Assembly: GCF_006715865.1 (NCBI RefSeq)
Contig: NZ_VFOA01000001.1
Span: 1,612,001 to 1,676,000 of the forward strand
Source of the DNA: Cellulomonas sp. SLBN-39
GTDB lineage: Bacteria > Actinomycetota > Actinomycetes > Actinomycetales > Cellulomonadaceae
Length of the DNA stretch: 64,000 bases
Direction: 5' to 3'
Position numbers and translations under genes: made by a program. This document shows positions 40,965 through 49,482 of the stretch, piece after piece. Position 1 is the first letter of the stretch, and each line of letters opens with the position of its first letter. Below the pieces are notes generated by a model, which saw only the letters and a list, made by a program, of their open reading frames with translations, was not told the origin of the DNA and made no database searches.

Positions 40965-43064
40965 GTGGAGGCAGCGAGCACGACGACCGCACCCGCCGAC
41001 GTGCGCGCCGCGGCGTCGGTCCGGACGCGCGCGCTCGTCCTGCTGCCCGTCGCCGGCGCGGTCGCGGTAGTCCTCGGCCTGACGTACACGGGGGCCGCCG
41101 CGCCCACCGTGGTCGGCGACCCCGGTGCCGTCGTCCGGTGGGGCCTGCCCGTCGTCGAGACCCTCGCCGAGCTCGCGGCGTCCCTGACGCTCGGGGCGCT
41201 CGTCCTCGCCGTCTGCCTGCTGCCGCGCCGCGCGGCGTCCACCGCCCCGGTGCGCGGCGGCACCCGCCCCCGGCCCGACGGGTCCTTCGCCCCGGCCGAC
41301 GGCGGTGCGTACGCGCGCAGCCTCGTGCTCGCCGCCGCGGCAGCCGGCACCTGGACGGTCCTCGCGCTCGTGCAGCTCGTGCTCACGTACGCGTCCGTCG
41401 CGGGCCGGTCGCCGACGTCGCCGACGTTCGGCGACGAGCTCGCGCTGTTCGTCACGCAGATCGACCTGGGCCGCACCCTGCTGTCCGTCGTCGCGCTCGC
41501 GGCCGTCGTCACGGTCGTCGCGCTGCTCGTCGCCACCCCCACGGGCGCGGCGTGGGCGGCCGTGCTCGTGCTGGTGGCGCTGTGGCAGCAGGCCCAGACG
41601 GGCCACGCCGCCGGGGCTGCGAGCCACGAGGTCGCGACCCAGTCGATGGTGCTGCACCTGGTCGGCGCCGCGGTGTGGATCGGCGCGCTCGCCGCGCTCG
41701 CGGTGCTCGGCGGCCGGCTGGGCACCGACGTCGCGCCCGCCGTGGCCCGGTACTCGGTGGTGGCGGGCTGGTGCGTCGCGGGCGTCGCGCTGTCGGGCGT
41801 CGTGAACGGCGTCGTCCGCCTCGGCGGCTGGGACGGCCTGACGACGACGTACGGGCTGCTGCTGCTGGTCAAGGTGGCGCTGTTCGTGGTGCTCGCGCTG
41901 CTCGGGCTCGCGCACCGCCGCCGCACCGTGCCGCGGCTGGCGCAGGTCGCGCCCGCGGGCCGGTGGCTGCTGTGGCGGCTCGTGCTCGTCGAGGTCGCCG
42001 TCATGGGTGCCGTCTCGGGCGTGGCGGTGGCCCTCGGGTCCACGGCGCCGCCCGTGCCGGACGAGCCGCTGGCCGACACCTCGCCGGCCGTGCTGGTGAC
42101 GGGCCACCCGCTGCCGCCGGAGCCGGACCTCGCGCAGTGGGTGCTGCAGTGGCGGTGGGACGTGCTGACCGCGTCCGCGGCGGCCGCGGGGCTCGTGGTC
42201 TACCTGCGCTGGGTGCACCGGCTGCGCCGCCGCGGCGACGCGTGGCCGTGGGGCCGCACGGCGTCCTGGGTCGTCGCGATGCTGACGTTCGTGTGGACGA
42301 CGTCCGGCGGGCCGGCGATGTACGGGCACGTGCTGTTCAGCGCGCACATGGTGCAGCACATGGTCCTCGCCATGGTCGTGCCGATCTTCGTGGCGCTGTC
42401 GGCGCCCGTGACGCTGGCGCTGCGCGCGCTGCCGGCCCGGTCCGCGCAGGTGCGCGACGACGTCTCGCGGGGGCCGCGCGAGTGGATCCTCGTGCTCGTG
42501 CACTCCCGGTGGGGCACGTTCCTCGCCCACCCGGTGGTCGCGGCCGTGAACTTCGCCGGCTCGATGGTCGTCTTCTACTACTCGGGCGTGTTCGAGTGGG
42601 CGCTGCGCACCGAGGTCGGGCACCTGGCGATGATCGTGCACTTCTCGCTCGCCGGGTACCTGTTCGTCAACGCCCTCGTCGGCGTCGACCCCGGCCCGAC
42701 CCGCCCCGCGTTCCCGATGCGGCTGCTGCTGCTGTTCGCGACCATGGCGTTCCACGCGTTCTTCGGCGTCGCGCTCGTCGGCGGGGAGTCGCTGCTCGTC
42801 GCGGACTGGTTCGGGCTCATGGGCCGCCCGTGGGGCGACTCCGCCCTGCGGGACCAGCAGGTCGGCGGGTCCGTCGCGTGGGGGATCGGGGAGATCCCGA
42901 CGGTCGCGCTCGCGATCGTCGTGGCGGTGCAGTGGACGAAGGACGACGAGCGGGTGGCGCGGCGCCGCGACCGCCGGGTCGACCGGGACGGCGACACCGA
43001 GCTCGACGAGTACAACGCGATGCTCGCGGGCCTCGCCGACCGCGACGCCGGCCCGACGCGCTGA
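40965..43064 (+). CDS. CopD-CtaG fusion membrane protein
   Basis: A 699-residue multi-span protein. The N-terminal half (about residues 20-360) is a CopD-like copper import domain with eight or so helices and His residues in the membrane (TGHAAGAASHEVATQSMVLHLVGAAVWIG, the best-kept motif). The second half (about 390-640) is a CtaG-type domain (caa3_CtaG), with MYGHVLFSAHMVQHMVLAMVVPIFVALSAPVT and GYLFVNALVGVDPGPTRPAF. CtaG helps insert copper into cytochrome oxidase. The fusion links copper entry with oxidase assembly. The start is set by the TACGCT box. Confidence 0.9.
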   Translation: MEAASTTTAPADVRAAASVRTRALVLLPVAGAVAVVLGLTYTGAAAPTVVGDPGAVVRWGLPVVETLAELAASLTLGALVLAVCLLPRRAASTAPVRGGTRPRPDGSFAPADGGAYARSLVLAAAAAGTWTVLALVQLVLTYASVAGRSPTSPTFGDELALFVTQIDLGRTLLSVVALAAVVTVVALLVATPTGAAWAAVLVLVALWQQAQTGHAAGAASHEVATQSMVLHLVGAAVWIGALAALAVLGGRLGTDVAPAVARYSVVAGWCVAGVALSGVVNGVVRLGGWDGLTTTYGLLLLVKVALFVVLALLGLAHRRRTVPRLAQVAPAGRWLLWRLVLVEVAVMGAVSGVAVALGSTAPPVPDEPLADTSPAVLVTGHPLPPEPDLAQWVLQWRWDVLTASAAAAGLVVYLRWVHRLRRRGDAWPWGRTASWVVAMLTFVWTTSGGPAMYGHVLFSAHMVQHMVLAMVVPIFVALSAPVTLALRALPARSAQVRDDVSRGPREWILVLVHSRWGTFLAHPVVAAVNFAGSMVVFYYSGVFEWALRTEVGHLAMIVHFSLAGYLFVNALVGVDPGPTRPAFPMRLLLLFATMAFHAFFGVALVGGESLLVADWFGLMGRPWGDSALRDQQVGGSVAWGIGEIPTVALAIVVAVQWTKDDERVARRRDRRVDRDGDTELDEYNAMLAGLADRDAGPTR

Positions 43065-43111
43065 CCGGCACGGCTCACCCGGTCGAGGGACCTGCGTCCC
43101 GCGGCGGGAGA

Positions 43112-43144
43112 GTTCGTCGGGCGTTCACCCGGTGCTCATCGTGC
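43112..43144 (+). promoter_or_regulatory. PHO box of three 11-bp direct repeats upstream of phoX
   Basis: Three tandem 11-mers, GTTCGTCGGGC, GTTCACCCGGT and GCTCATCGTGC (43112-43144), match the actinobacterial PhoP direct-repeat unit GTTCAYYYRGN. They lie 70 nt before the PhoX start codon. PhoR-PhoP control under phosphate starvation is likely; this rests on the consensus and on the neighbour. Confidence 0.75.
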
Positions 43145-43213
43145 GTGGTCCCGCCCGGATCGTCCGGTTGCCACGCTGGTGCTCCCCCACTCGCACCGTG
43201 GAGAGAGGCACCC

Positions 43214-45298
43214 ATGACCACCCTCGACGACCGCGACGCCGCCCCCGGCGTCGCCCGCCGCTCGCTCCTGCCCCTGCTGCCCATGGCCGGGCACGCCCGG
43301 GGCAAGCGGTCGCCCGTCACCTGCCACCTCAAGTGCGGCGACGCGTGCTCCCAGCCCGTGCCGAACACGTCCGGCAACCCGTACTTCCGCGACGTCGTCG
43401 ACGCCGCGCTCTCGCGCCGCGCCGTGCTCGCCGGCGCGGCCGTCGCCGGTGCCGCCCTCGTCATCGGCAGCACCGTCGGCGACCCTCTGCCCGCCGCCGC
43501 CCACGACTCCCGCGGGGGTCGCCTGCCGTTCCGGCCGATCGCCCCCCAGCCTGCGGCGACCGACGCGTTCACGGTGCCGTCGGGGTACCGGTGGCGCCCG
43601 ATCGTGCGCTGGGGCGACCCGCTGTTCTCGACGCGCGACGCGTTCGACCCCGCCACGGTCACGCCTGAGCAGGCCGCGCGCCAGCTCGGCTACAACTGCG
43701 ACTACGTCGACGTGCTCGAGGACCGCGGCGGGCGCACGGGCCTGCTCGTGGTCAACCACGAGTACACCAACGAGAACCTCATGTTCCCGCCGGCGACGAC
43801 GCCGGCCGAGGTCGAGCGGCAGCGGCGCGTCGGCATGGCCGCGCACGGCCTGTCCGTGGTGGCGCTGCAGCGCTCGCGCACCGGCGAGCCGTGGTCGTAC
43901 CGGGTCGGTGCCCGGCAGAACCGGCGGATCACCGTGAGCACGCCGTTCGCGTTCTCCGGACCCGCGGCGGGCTCGCCCCTGCTGCGCACGGTCGACGACC
44001 CGGCGGGCACCACGCCCGTGGGCACGCTGAACAACTGCGCCGGCGGCACCACCCCCTGGGGCACGGTGCTGTCGGGCGAGGAGAACTTCAACCAGTACTT
44101 CCGCACCGCGGGCACCAGCGCCGCGGACCGCCGGTACGGGCTGGCCGACCGTGCCACCACGCGCGGCTGGGAGCAGGTCGAGCCCCGGTTCGACGCGCGC
44201 ACGCCGGGCTACGAGAACGAGCCGAACCGCTTCGGGTGGATCGTCGAGGTCGACCCGCAGGACCCCACCAGCACGCCCGTGAAGCACACGGCGCTCGGCC
44301 GGTTCAAGCACGAGGGTGCCAACGTCATCGTGGGCCGCACGGGGCACGTGGTGGCGTACATGGGCGACGACGAGCGCTTCGACTACGTCTACAAGTTCGT
44401 CTCCAAGGAGCGCTACAAGGAGGGGGCGCGCCACCGCGAGCACAACAAGCGCCTGCTCTCGGCGGGCACCCTCTACGTCGCACGGTTCACCGGCGACTCG
44501 CCGGCGGCCGAGCTCGACGGCACCGGCACCCTGCCCTCGGACGGGCAGTTCGACGGCACGGGCGAGTGGATCCCGCTCGTCGTCGACGGCGTGAGCAAGG
44601 TCCCGGGCTTCACCACGGACCAGGTCCTGGTGCACACGCGCCTGGCCGCCGACGCCGTGGGCGCCACCAAGATGGACCGCCCCGAGGACGTGGAGCCCAA
44701 CCCGGCGACGGGGCGCATCTACATCGCCTGCACCAACAACACCGACCGGGGCGCCGCGGGCAAGGAGGGCGCCACCGAGCCCAACCCGCGGGTGCAGAAC
44801 CGGTACGGCCACGTCGTGGAGATCACCGAGTACCGCAACGACGCGACGTCGACGCGCTTCGGCTGGAGCATCCTGCTCGTCTGCGGCGACCCCGCGACGA
44901 CGCAGAACACGTACTTCGCGGGCTTCCCGCCGGAGAAGGTCTCGCCGATCTCCTGCCCGGACAACGTCGCGTTCGACTCCACGGGCAACCTGTGGATCTC
45001 GACCGACGGGCAGCCCGGCACCATCGGGTACTGCGACGGCCTGTTCAAGGTGCCGCTCACGGGCCGCGAGCGCGGGCACGTGCAGCAGTTCCTCGCCGTC
45101 CCGCGCGGGGCGGAGACCTGCGGGCCGGTGGTCCGGGACCGGCAGGACATGGTCTACGTGGCCGTGCAGCACCCGGGCGAGGACGGGTCGTGGGCGGCGC
45201 AGCAGTCGTACTTCCCCGACTACGTCGCACCCGGGACGCTCGCCCGCGGACGCTGGGGCGGGCCGCGCCCGAGCGTCGTGCAGGTCTGGAAGGACTGA
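43214..45298 (+). CDS. phoX: PhoX-family (DUF839) secreted phosphatase
   Basis: A 694-residue protein with a Tat signal. The motif is LSRRAVLAGAAVAGAALVIG, preceded by an unusually long N-region of about 60 residues containing CHLKCGDACSQPVPNTSGN. Mature PhoX motifs include VVNHEYTNENLMFP, LNNCAGGTTPWGTVLSGEENFNQYF (family signature), KMDRPEDVEPNP and CPDNVAFDSTGNLWISTDGQ. PhoX enzymes are calcium- and iron-dependent alkaline phosphatases exported folded by Tat. The upstream PHO-box repeats fit phosphate-starvation control. Confidence 0.93.
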   Translation: MTTLDDRDAAPGVARRSLLPLLPMAGHARGKRSPVTCHLKCGDACSQPVPNTSGNPYFRDVVDAALSRRAVLAGAAVAGAALVIGSTVGDPLPAAAHDSRGGRLPFRPIAPQPAATDAFTVPSGYRWRPIVRWGDPLFSTRDAFDPATVTPEQAARQLGYNCDYVDVLEDRGGRTGLLVVNHEYTNENLMFPPATTPAEVERQRRVGMAAHGLSVVALQRSRTGEPWSYRVGARQNRRITVSTPFAFSGPAAGSPLLRTVDDPAGTTPVGTLNNCAGGTTPWGTVLSGEENFNQYFRTAGTSAADRRYGLADRATTRGWEQVEPRFDARTPGYENEPNRFGWIVEVDPQDPTSTPVKHTALGRFKHEGANVIVGRTGHVVAYMGDDERFDYVYKFVSKERYKEGARHREHNKRLLSAGTLYVARFTGDSPAAELDGTGTLPSDGQFDGTGEWIPLVVDGVSKVPGFTTDQVLVHTRLAADAVGATKMDRPEDVEPNPATGRIYIACTNNTDRGAAGKEGATEPNPRVQNRYGHVVEITEYRNDATSTRFGWSILLVCGDPATTQNTYFAGFPPEKVSPISCPDNVAFDSTGNLWISTDGQPGTIGYCDGLFKVPLTGRERGHVQQFLAVPRGAETCGPVVRDRQDMVYVAVQHPGEDGSWAAQQSYFPDYVAPGTLARGRWGGPRPSVVQVWKD

Positions 45299-45348
45299 CC
45301 GCCCGGGCCGCGTCCTGCGCTGGGCCGATCGGGTGAACCGACGCCCGC

Positions 45349-45394
45349 CGTCGTGGTCACCGCACCGTGGTAGACCGGTGCGGTGACCACGACG
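45349..45394. promoter_or_regulatory. 19-bp perfect inverted repeat over the S9 peptidase start
   Basis: Arms CGTCGTGGTCACCGCACCG (45349-45367) and its exact complement (45376-45394) surround an 8-nt loop. The GTG start of the peptidase (45383) lies inside the right arm, and a possible -10 (TAGACC, 45371-45376) sits in the loop. It could be a terminator, a start-sequestering hairpin or an operator. Confidence 0.75.
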
Positions 45395-47503
45395 AGCACC
45401 GAACCCACCCCCGAGAAGCCCGAGACGCCGTTCCACGACCTGGACGCGTACAACGCGCTGCCGCGCACCGGCGGCCTCGTCCTCTCGCCCGACGGCACCC
45501 GCCTGGTGACGTCGGTGCAGACGCTCGACAAGGACGCGACCCGCTGGGTCACCGCCCTGTGGGAGGTGGACCCCGCCGGTGAGCGCCCCGCGCGCCGGCT
45601 GACCCGCTCCGCCAAGGGCGAGTCCGGCGCCGCGTTCACCCCCGCGGGCGACCTGCTGTTCACCAGCGCCCGCCCCGACCCCGACGCAGCCTCCGGCGAC
45701 GACCCCGTGACCGCCCTGTGGCTGCTGCCGAAGGACGGCGCCGAGGCGCGCGTCGTCGCGCAGCGCACGGCCGGCCTCGGCGGTCTGCGCGTCGCGTCCG
45801 CCGCGCCCGTCGTCGTCCTCGGCTCCGCCGTCCACCCCCGGGCCGCCGACGCGGCCGACGACGACCGGCTGCGCAAGGAGCGCAAGGACAAGAAGGTCGC
45901 GGCGATCCTGCACGACACCTACCCGGTCCGGTACTGGGACCACGACCTGGGCCCGGCCGCGACGCACGCGTTCGTCGGCACCCTCACCGACGCCGTGCTC
46001 GCGCCCGCCGCCGGGGAGGCCGACGCCCGTCTCGAGCTGCGCGACGTGACCCCCGACGCGCCCGTCCCCGCGCTGGCCGAGCAGAGCCCCACGATCAGCC
46101 CCGACGGCACGACCGTCGTCACGGCGTGGTCCGCGACCCTGGCCCGCGCCGACGTGCGGGCCCACCTCGTCGCCGTCGACGTCGCCACCGGGGAGCGCCG
46201 CGTGCTGCTCGCCGAGGACGACGCCGACCTGGGTGCCCCCGTGGTCTCGCCCGACGGCACGCTGGTGGCGTACCTGCGCGAGTCCGTCGCGACGCCGCGC
46301 ACCGCGCCGCGCGTCGAGCTGTGGGTCGTGCCGCTCGCCGGCGGGCAGCCGCGCCGACTCGCGGAGGGCTGGGACCGCTGGCCGCACGAGCCGGTCTGGC
46401 TGCCGGGCTCGGACGCGCTGCTGACCGTCGCCGACGACGACGGCCGGGCGCCCGTGTTCCACGTCGACCTCGCGTCGGGGCAGGTCACGCGCGTGACCGC
46501 CGACGACGCCGCGTTCTCCGACGTGCAGGTGGCCCCCGACGGCGCCACGGCCTACGCGCTGCGGACGTCCTACGCGGCCCCCGCGCACCCGGTGCGCATC
46601 GACCTCGCCGCGGCCCTCGCGGCCGGTGCGCCCGTCGAGGCCGTCGCCCTGCCCGCCCCCGCGCCGCTGCCGACCCTGTCCGGTCGGCTCGAGGAGGTCG
46701 AGGCCACCGGCACCGACGGCACCCGGGTGCGCGCCTGGCTCGCGCTGCCGCACGGCGCGAGCACCGACACCCCGGCGCCGCTGCTGCTGTGGATCCACGG
46801 CGGCCCCCTCGGCTCCTGGAACGCCTGGTCGTGGCGCTGGAACCCGTGGATCCTCGTCGCCCAGGGCTACGCCGTGCTGCTGCCCGACCCGGCCCTGTCG
46901 ACCGGGTACGGCCAGGAGTTCGTCCAGCGCGGCTGGGGGGCGTGGGGAGCCGCGCCCTACACGGACCTGCTGGCCGTCACCGACGCCGCCGAGGCCCGGG
47001 CCGACGTCGACGAGACCCGCACCGCCGCCATGGGCGGCTCGTTCGGCGGGTACATGGCCAACTGGGTGGCCGGGCACACCGACCGCTTCCGTGCCGTCGT
47101 CACGCACGCGAGCCTGTGGGCCCTCGACCAGTTCGGGCCCACGACGGACGGCGCCTACTACTGGCGCCGCGAGATGACCCCGCAGATGGCCCTCGAGAAC
47201 AGCCCGCACCGGTTCGTCGAGCAGATCGTCACGCCCATGCTCGTCATCCACGGCGACAAGGACTACCGGGTGCCCATCGGCGAGGGCCTGCGCCTGTGGT
47301 ACGAGCTGCTCGCGCACTCCGGTCTGCCCGCCGACGACGAGGGCCGCAGCCCCCACCGGTTCCTGTACTTCCCCGACGAGAACCACTGGGTGCTCACCCC
47401 GCAGCACGCCAAGGTCTGGTACGGCACGGTGCAGGCGTTCCTCGCCACCCACGTGCTCGGCAGCACCGGCGACGACACCGCGTACCCGGAGCTGCTCGGC
47501 TGA
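45383..47503 (+). CDS. S9-family (prolyl oligopeptidase-type) serine peptidase
   Basis: A 706-residue cytoplasmic peptidase with no signal peptide. The N-terminal 430 residues form a beta-propeller (repeated SPDGT units, e.g. VLSPDGTRLVTSV, ISPDGTTVVTAW, VSPDGTLVAYLR). The C-terminal 250 residues are the catalytic alpha/beta-hydrolase. It has GGPLGSWNAWSWRW, the nucleophile motif GGSFGGYMANW (Ser near residue 553), an Asp in HGDKDYRVP and a His in FPDENHWV. It probably cleaves short peptides. The gene begins inside a long inverted repeat that follows phoX by 50 nt. Confidence 0.93.
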   Translation: MTTTSTEPTPEKPETPFHDLDAYNALPRTGGLVLSPDGTRLVTSVQTLDKDATRWVTALWEVDPAGERPARRLTRSAKGESGAAFTPAGDLLFTSARPDPDAASGDDPVTALWLLPKDGAEARVVAQRTAGLGGLRVASAAPVVVLGSAVHPRAADAADDDRLRKERKDKKVAAILHDTYPVRYWDHDLGPAATHAFVGTLTDAVLAPAAGEADARLELRDVTPDAPVPALAEQSPTISPDGTTVVTAWSATLARADVRAHLVAVDVATGERRVLLAEDDADLGAPVVSPDGTLVAYLRESVATPRTAPRVELWVVPLAGGQPRRLAEGWDRWPHEPVWLPGSDALLTVADDDGRAPVFHVDLASGQVTRVTADDAAFSDVQVAPDGATAYALRTSYAAPAHPVRIDLAAALAAGAPVEAVALPAPAPLPTLSGRLEEVEATGTDGTRVRAWLALPHGASTDTPAPLLLWIHGGPLGSWNAWSWRWNPWILVAQGYAVLLPDPALSTGYGQEFVQRGWGAWGAAPYTDLLAVTDAAEARADVDETRTAAMGGSFGGYMANWVAGHTDRFRAVVTHASLWALDQFGPTTDGAYYWRREMTPQMALENSPHRFVEQIVTPMLVIHGDKDYRVPIGEGLRLWYELLAHSGLPADDEGRSPHRFLYFPDENHWVLTPQHAKVWYGTVQAFLATHVLGSTGDDTAYPELLG

Positions 47504-47537
47504 CGTCCCCCCAGGTCAGGGCCCTCCTCTGGGCTCG

Positions 47538-47574
47538 GCGAGGCGCGGCACCCACCCCGGGTGCCGCGCCTCGC
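47538..47574. terminator. Hairpin terminator after the S9 peptidase
   Basis: A perfect 16-bp stem (arms 47538-47553 and 47559-47574, ACCCC loop) begins 35 nt after the stop codon. It separates this gene from the DUF6458 gene. No other feature is seen in the 186-nt gap. Confidence 0.8.
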
Positions 47575-47689
47575 GCGCACCCGCCCCGCGCGCCGGGCCG
47601 CCCGCGCTCGACGTGCGGGACCGCCCGACCGGCACCAGACTCGCCAGCCAGGCCGGGGCGACGGGCACCGGCAGGGACGAAGGAGCGAC

Positions 47690-47920
47690 ATGGGTATCGG
47701 TGGCGGCATCGCCCTCCTGGTGATCGGCGCGATCCTCGCGTTCGGGGTGTCCGACGTGATCGAGGGCGTCGACCTGTCGGTCATCGGCTACATCTGCATG
47801 GGCGCCGGCGCGCTCGCGCTGGTCCTCGTCCTCGCGCTCAGCAGCCGCCGGTCACGTACCGCGCACAGCGAGGTCGTCGTCGAGCGCCACGACGACCGGC
47901 TGCCCCCGCCGGCCGTCTGA
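47690..47920 (+). CDS. DUF6458-family small membrane protein
   Basis: A 76-residue protein with two membrane helices (about residues 5-20 and 30-50) and a charged C-terminal tail (SEVVVERHDDRLPPP). The sequence MGIGGGIALLVIGAILAF...DLSVIGYICMGAGALAL closely matches the DUF6458 pattern, which is common and small in Actinobacteria and functionally unstudied. The ATG follows AAGGAG 5 nt upstream. Confidence 0.88.
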   Translation: MGIGGGIALLVIGAILAFGVSDVIEGVDLSVIGYICMGAGALALVLVLALSSRRSRTAHSEVVVERHDDRLPPPAV

Positions 47921-48036
47921 ACCGCCCCGCCCGGGCCGCCCCCACCGTGCGTGTGGGCGGCCCTCGGCACACTGGGCCACGCGCCGGCCGCCCGGCGCGC
48001 GACGCACGCGGCCCGGCCGCACGAAGGGGGAGGCGG

Positions 48037-49056
48037 ATGGACCACGACGAGGCACGCCAGGCCAAGACGCACGCGCTGGGGCTCGCCCGCGAGCTCGTCG
48101 AGCGGCACGTGCGACCCGCCGGGCTCGACGACCGGCCCATGGTGCCGCTCGCGCTGGGGCTCGCCCCCCGCCCGGACGGCGGGTACGCGCTCGCCGTGCG
48201 GTACCGGCTGGGCGTCCCGCAGGTGCGGGCCCTGGCCCGCCGGGTCGCCGCGGACGCGGGTCCCGGTGCCGACGTCCGCCGCACGGGGCGTGTGCGCCCG
48301 CTCGCCGGCGGGGCCCCGCGCCTCGCGGGCGGCCCCGGCCCGCGCCCCCGCCCCCCGGTCGTCACCGCCCGGGCCGTCGGCGAGACGGGCCGCGTCCGGC
48401 CCCTGCGCCCCGGCGTCTCCGTCGCGCACGTCGACGTCACCGCCGGCACCCTCGGCGCGTTCGTCACCGTCGGCGGGGTCCTGCACGCCCTGTCGAACCA
48501 CCACGTGCTCGCCGGCGCCCCCGGCGCGCGGGTCGGCGACCTCGTCCTGCAGCCCGGCCCCGCCGACGGCGGCACCGCGCCCGACGACCGGATCGGCACC
48601 CTGGCCGCCTCGGTCCCGCTGCGGGCCGGTGTCACGGCGCACGTCGACGCCGCCCTCGCCCTGCTCGACACGCAGGACGTCGACCCGACCTACCCCGTCG
48701 GCCGCGTCACCACCACGGCCACGGCCCTCGGCGGCGAGCGCGTCCTCAAGACCGGGCGCACCACCGGCACCACCCGCGGCCGGGTCACCGCGATCGAGCT
48801 CGACGACGTCGTCGTCGGGTACGGCGACGATCTCGGCGACGTGCGGTTCGACGACCAGATCGAGGTCGAGGGCCTCGGCCCCGACCCGTTCTCCCGCGGC
48901 GGCGACTCCGGCTCCCTCGTGGTCCGCGAGGACGGCGTCGCCCTGGGCCTGCTCTTTGCCGGGTCCGAGACCGGGGGGGAGAATGGTCGCGGGCTGACGT
49001 ACGTCAACCCGGTCGACGCCGTCCTCACCGCCCTCGACGCCTCGCTCCTGGGCTGA
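48037..49056 (+). CDS. NAL1-like trypsin-fold serine protease
   Basis: A 339-residue protein with no signal peptide. Residues 1-90 form an N-terminal domain (VPLALGLAPRPDGGYALAVR, LARRVAADAG). Residues 120-339 are a trypsin-like fold of the NAL1 type: VAHVDVTAGTLGAFV, the His motif ALSNHHVLAG, LQPGPADGG, the Asp in AHVDAALALLD, KTGRTTGTTRGRV, and the Ser motif FSRGGDSGSLVV followed by LGLLFAGSETG. His, Asp and Ser are all in place, so it should be active. Its substrate is unknown. The next gene encodes a small protein resembling the N-terminal domain. The ribosome site is GGGGGAGG. Confidence 0.85.
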   Translation: MDHDEARQAKTHALGLARELVERHVRPAGLDDRPMVPLALGLAPRPDGGYALAVRYRLGVPQVRALARRVAADAGPGADVRRTGRVRPLAGGAPRLAGGPGPRPRPPVVTARAVGETGRVRPLRPGVSVAHVDVTAGTLGAFVTVGGVLHALSNHHVLAGAPGARVGDLVLQPGPADGGTAPDDRIGTLAASVPLRAGVTAHVDAALALLDTQDVDPTYPVGRVTTTATALGGERVLKTGRTTGTTRGRVTAIELDDVVVGYGDDLGDVRFDDQIEVEGLGPDPFSRGGDSGSLVVREDGVALGLLFAGSETGGENGRGLTYVNPVDAVLTALDASLLG

Positions 49057-49104
49057 CGCGGTGGACGACGTGACGAGCGCACCGCACGCCCGGGAGGTGC
49101 ACGC

Positions 49105-49323
49105 ATGGCGGACCTCGAGCAGGCCCGCGCCGCCAAGCGCGAGCTCCTCGTCGCGCTCGCGGGCCGACCGGGCCTCGCGGTCGGGATCGCGCCCGACGCC
49201 GACGGGTACGGGCTGCTCGTCCGCGACACCCGCGGCGGGCCGACGCACCCCGACGTGCCCCACGACGTGGACGGGGTCCGGGTCCGCGTGGCACCGGGCG
49301 GTCCCGTCACCCCGCAGGGCTGA
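49105..49323 (+). CDS. Small protein paralogous to the protease N-terminal domain
   Basis: A 72-residue protein. It begins with a helix (MADLEQARAAKRELLVALAG), followed by LAVGIAPDADGYGLLVRD and VRVRVAPGGPVTP. This matches the N-terminal part of the upstream protease (PLALGLAPRPDGGYALAVR, DVRRTGRVRPL) in order and spacing. It lies 48 nt downstream on the same strand, with GGGAGG before the ATG, so the two are probably one operon. It could be a regulator, inhibitor or partner of the protease. That is inference from the shared domain. Confidence 0.65.
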   Translation: MADLEQARAAKRELLVALAGRPGLAVGIAPDADGYGLLVRDTRGGPTHPDVPHDVDGVRVRVAPGGPVTPQG

Positions 49324-49482
49324 GCCGTGGACCCCGGGGACGGCCCGCAGGGCGTGGGGCGTCCCCCGTCGCGCCGCCGGCTCCGGGCAGACCGGACGAA
49401 CGCCCAGGAATCGGTTGCCCGGGCGGGCGATCTCACGGATCTCTCACCTCCCGGGAGTCGTGCGGACGTGATCCCAGGGTCG

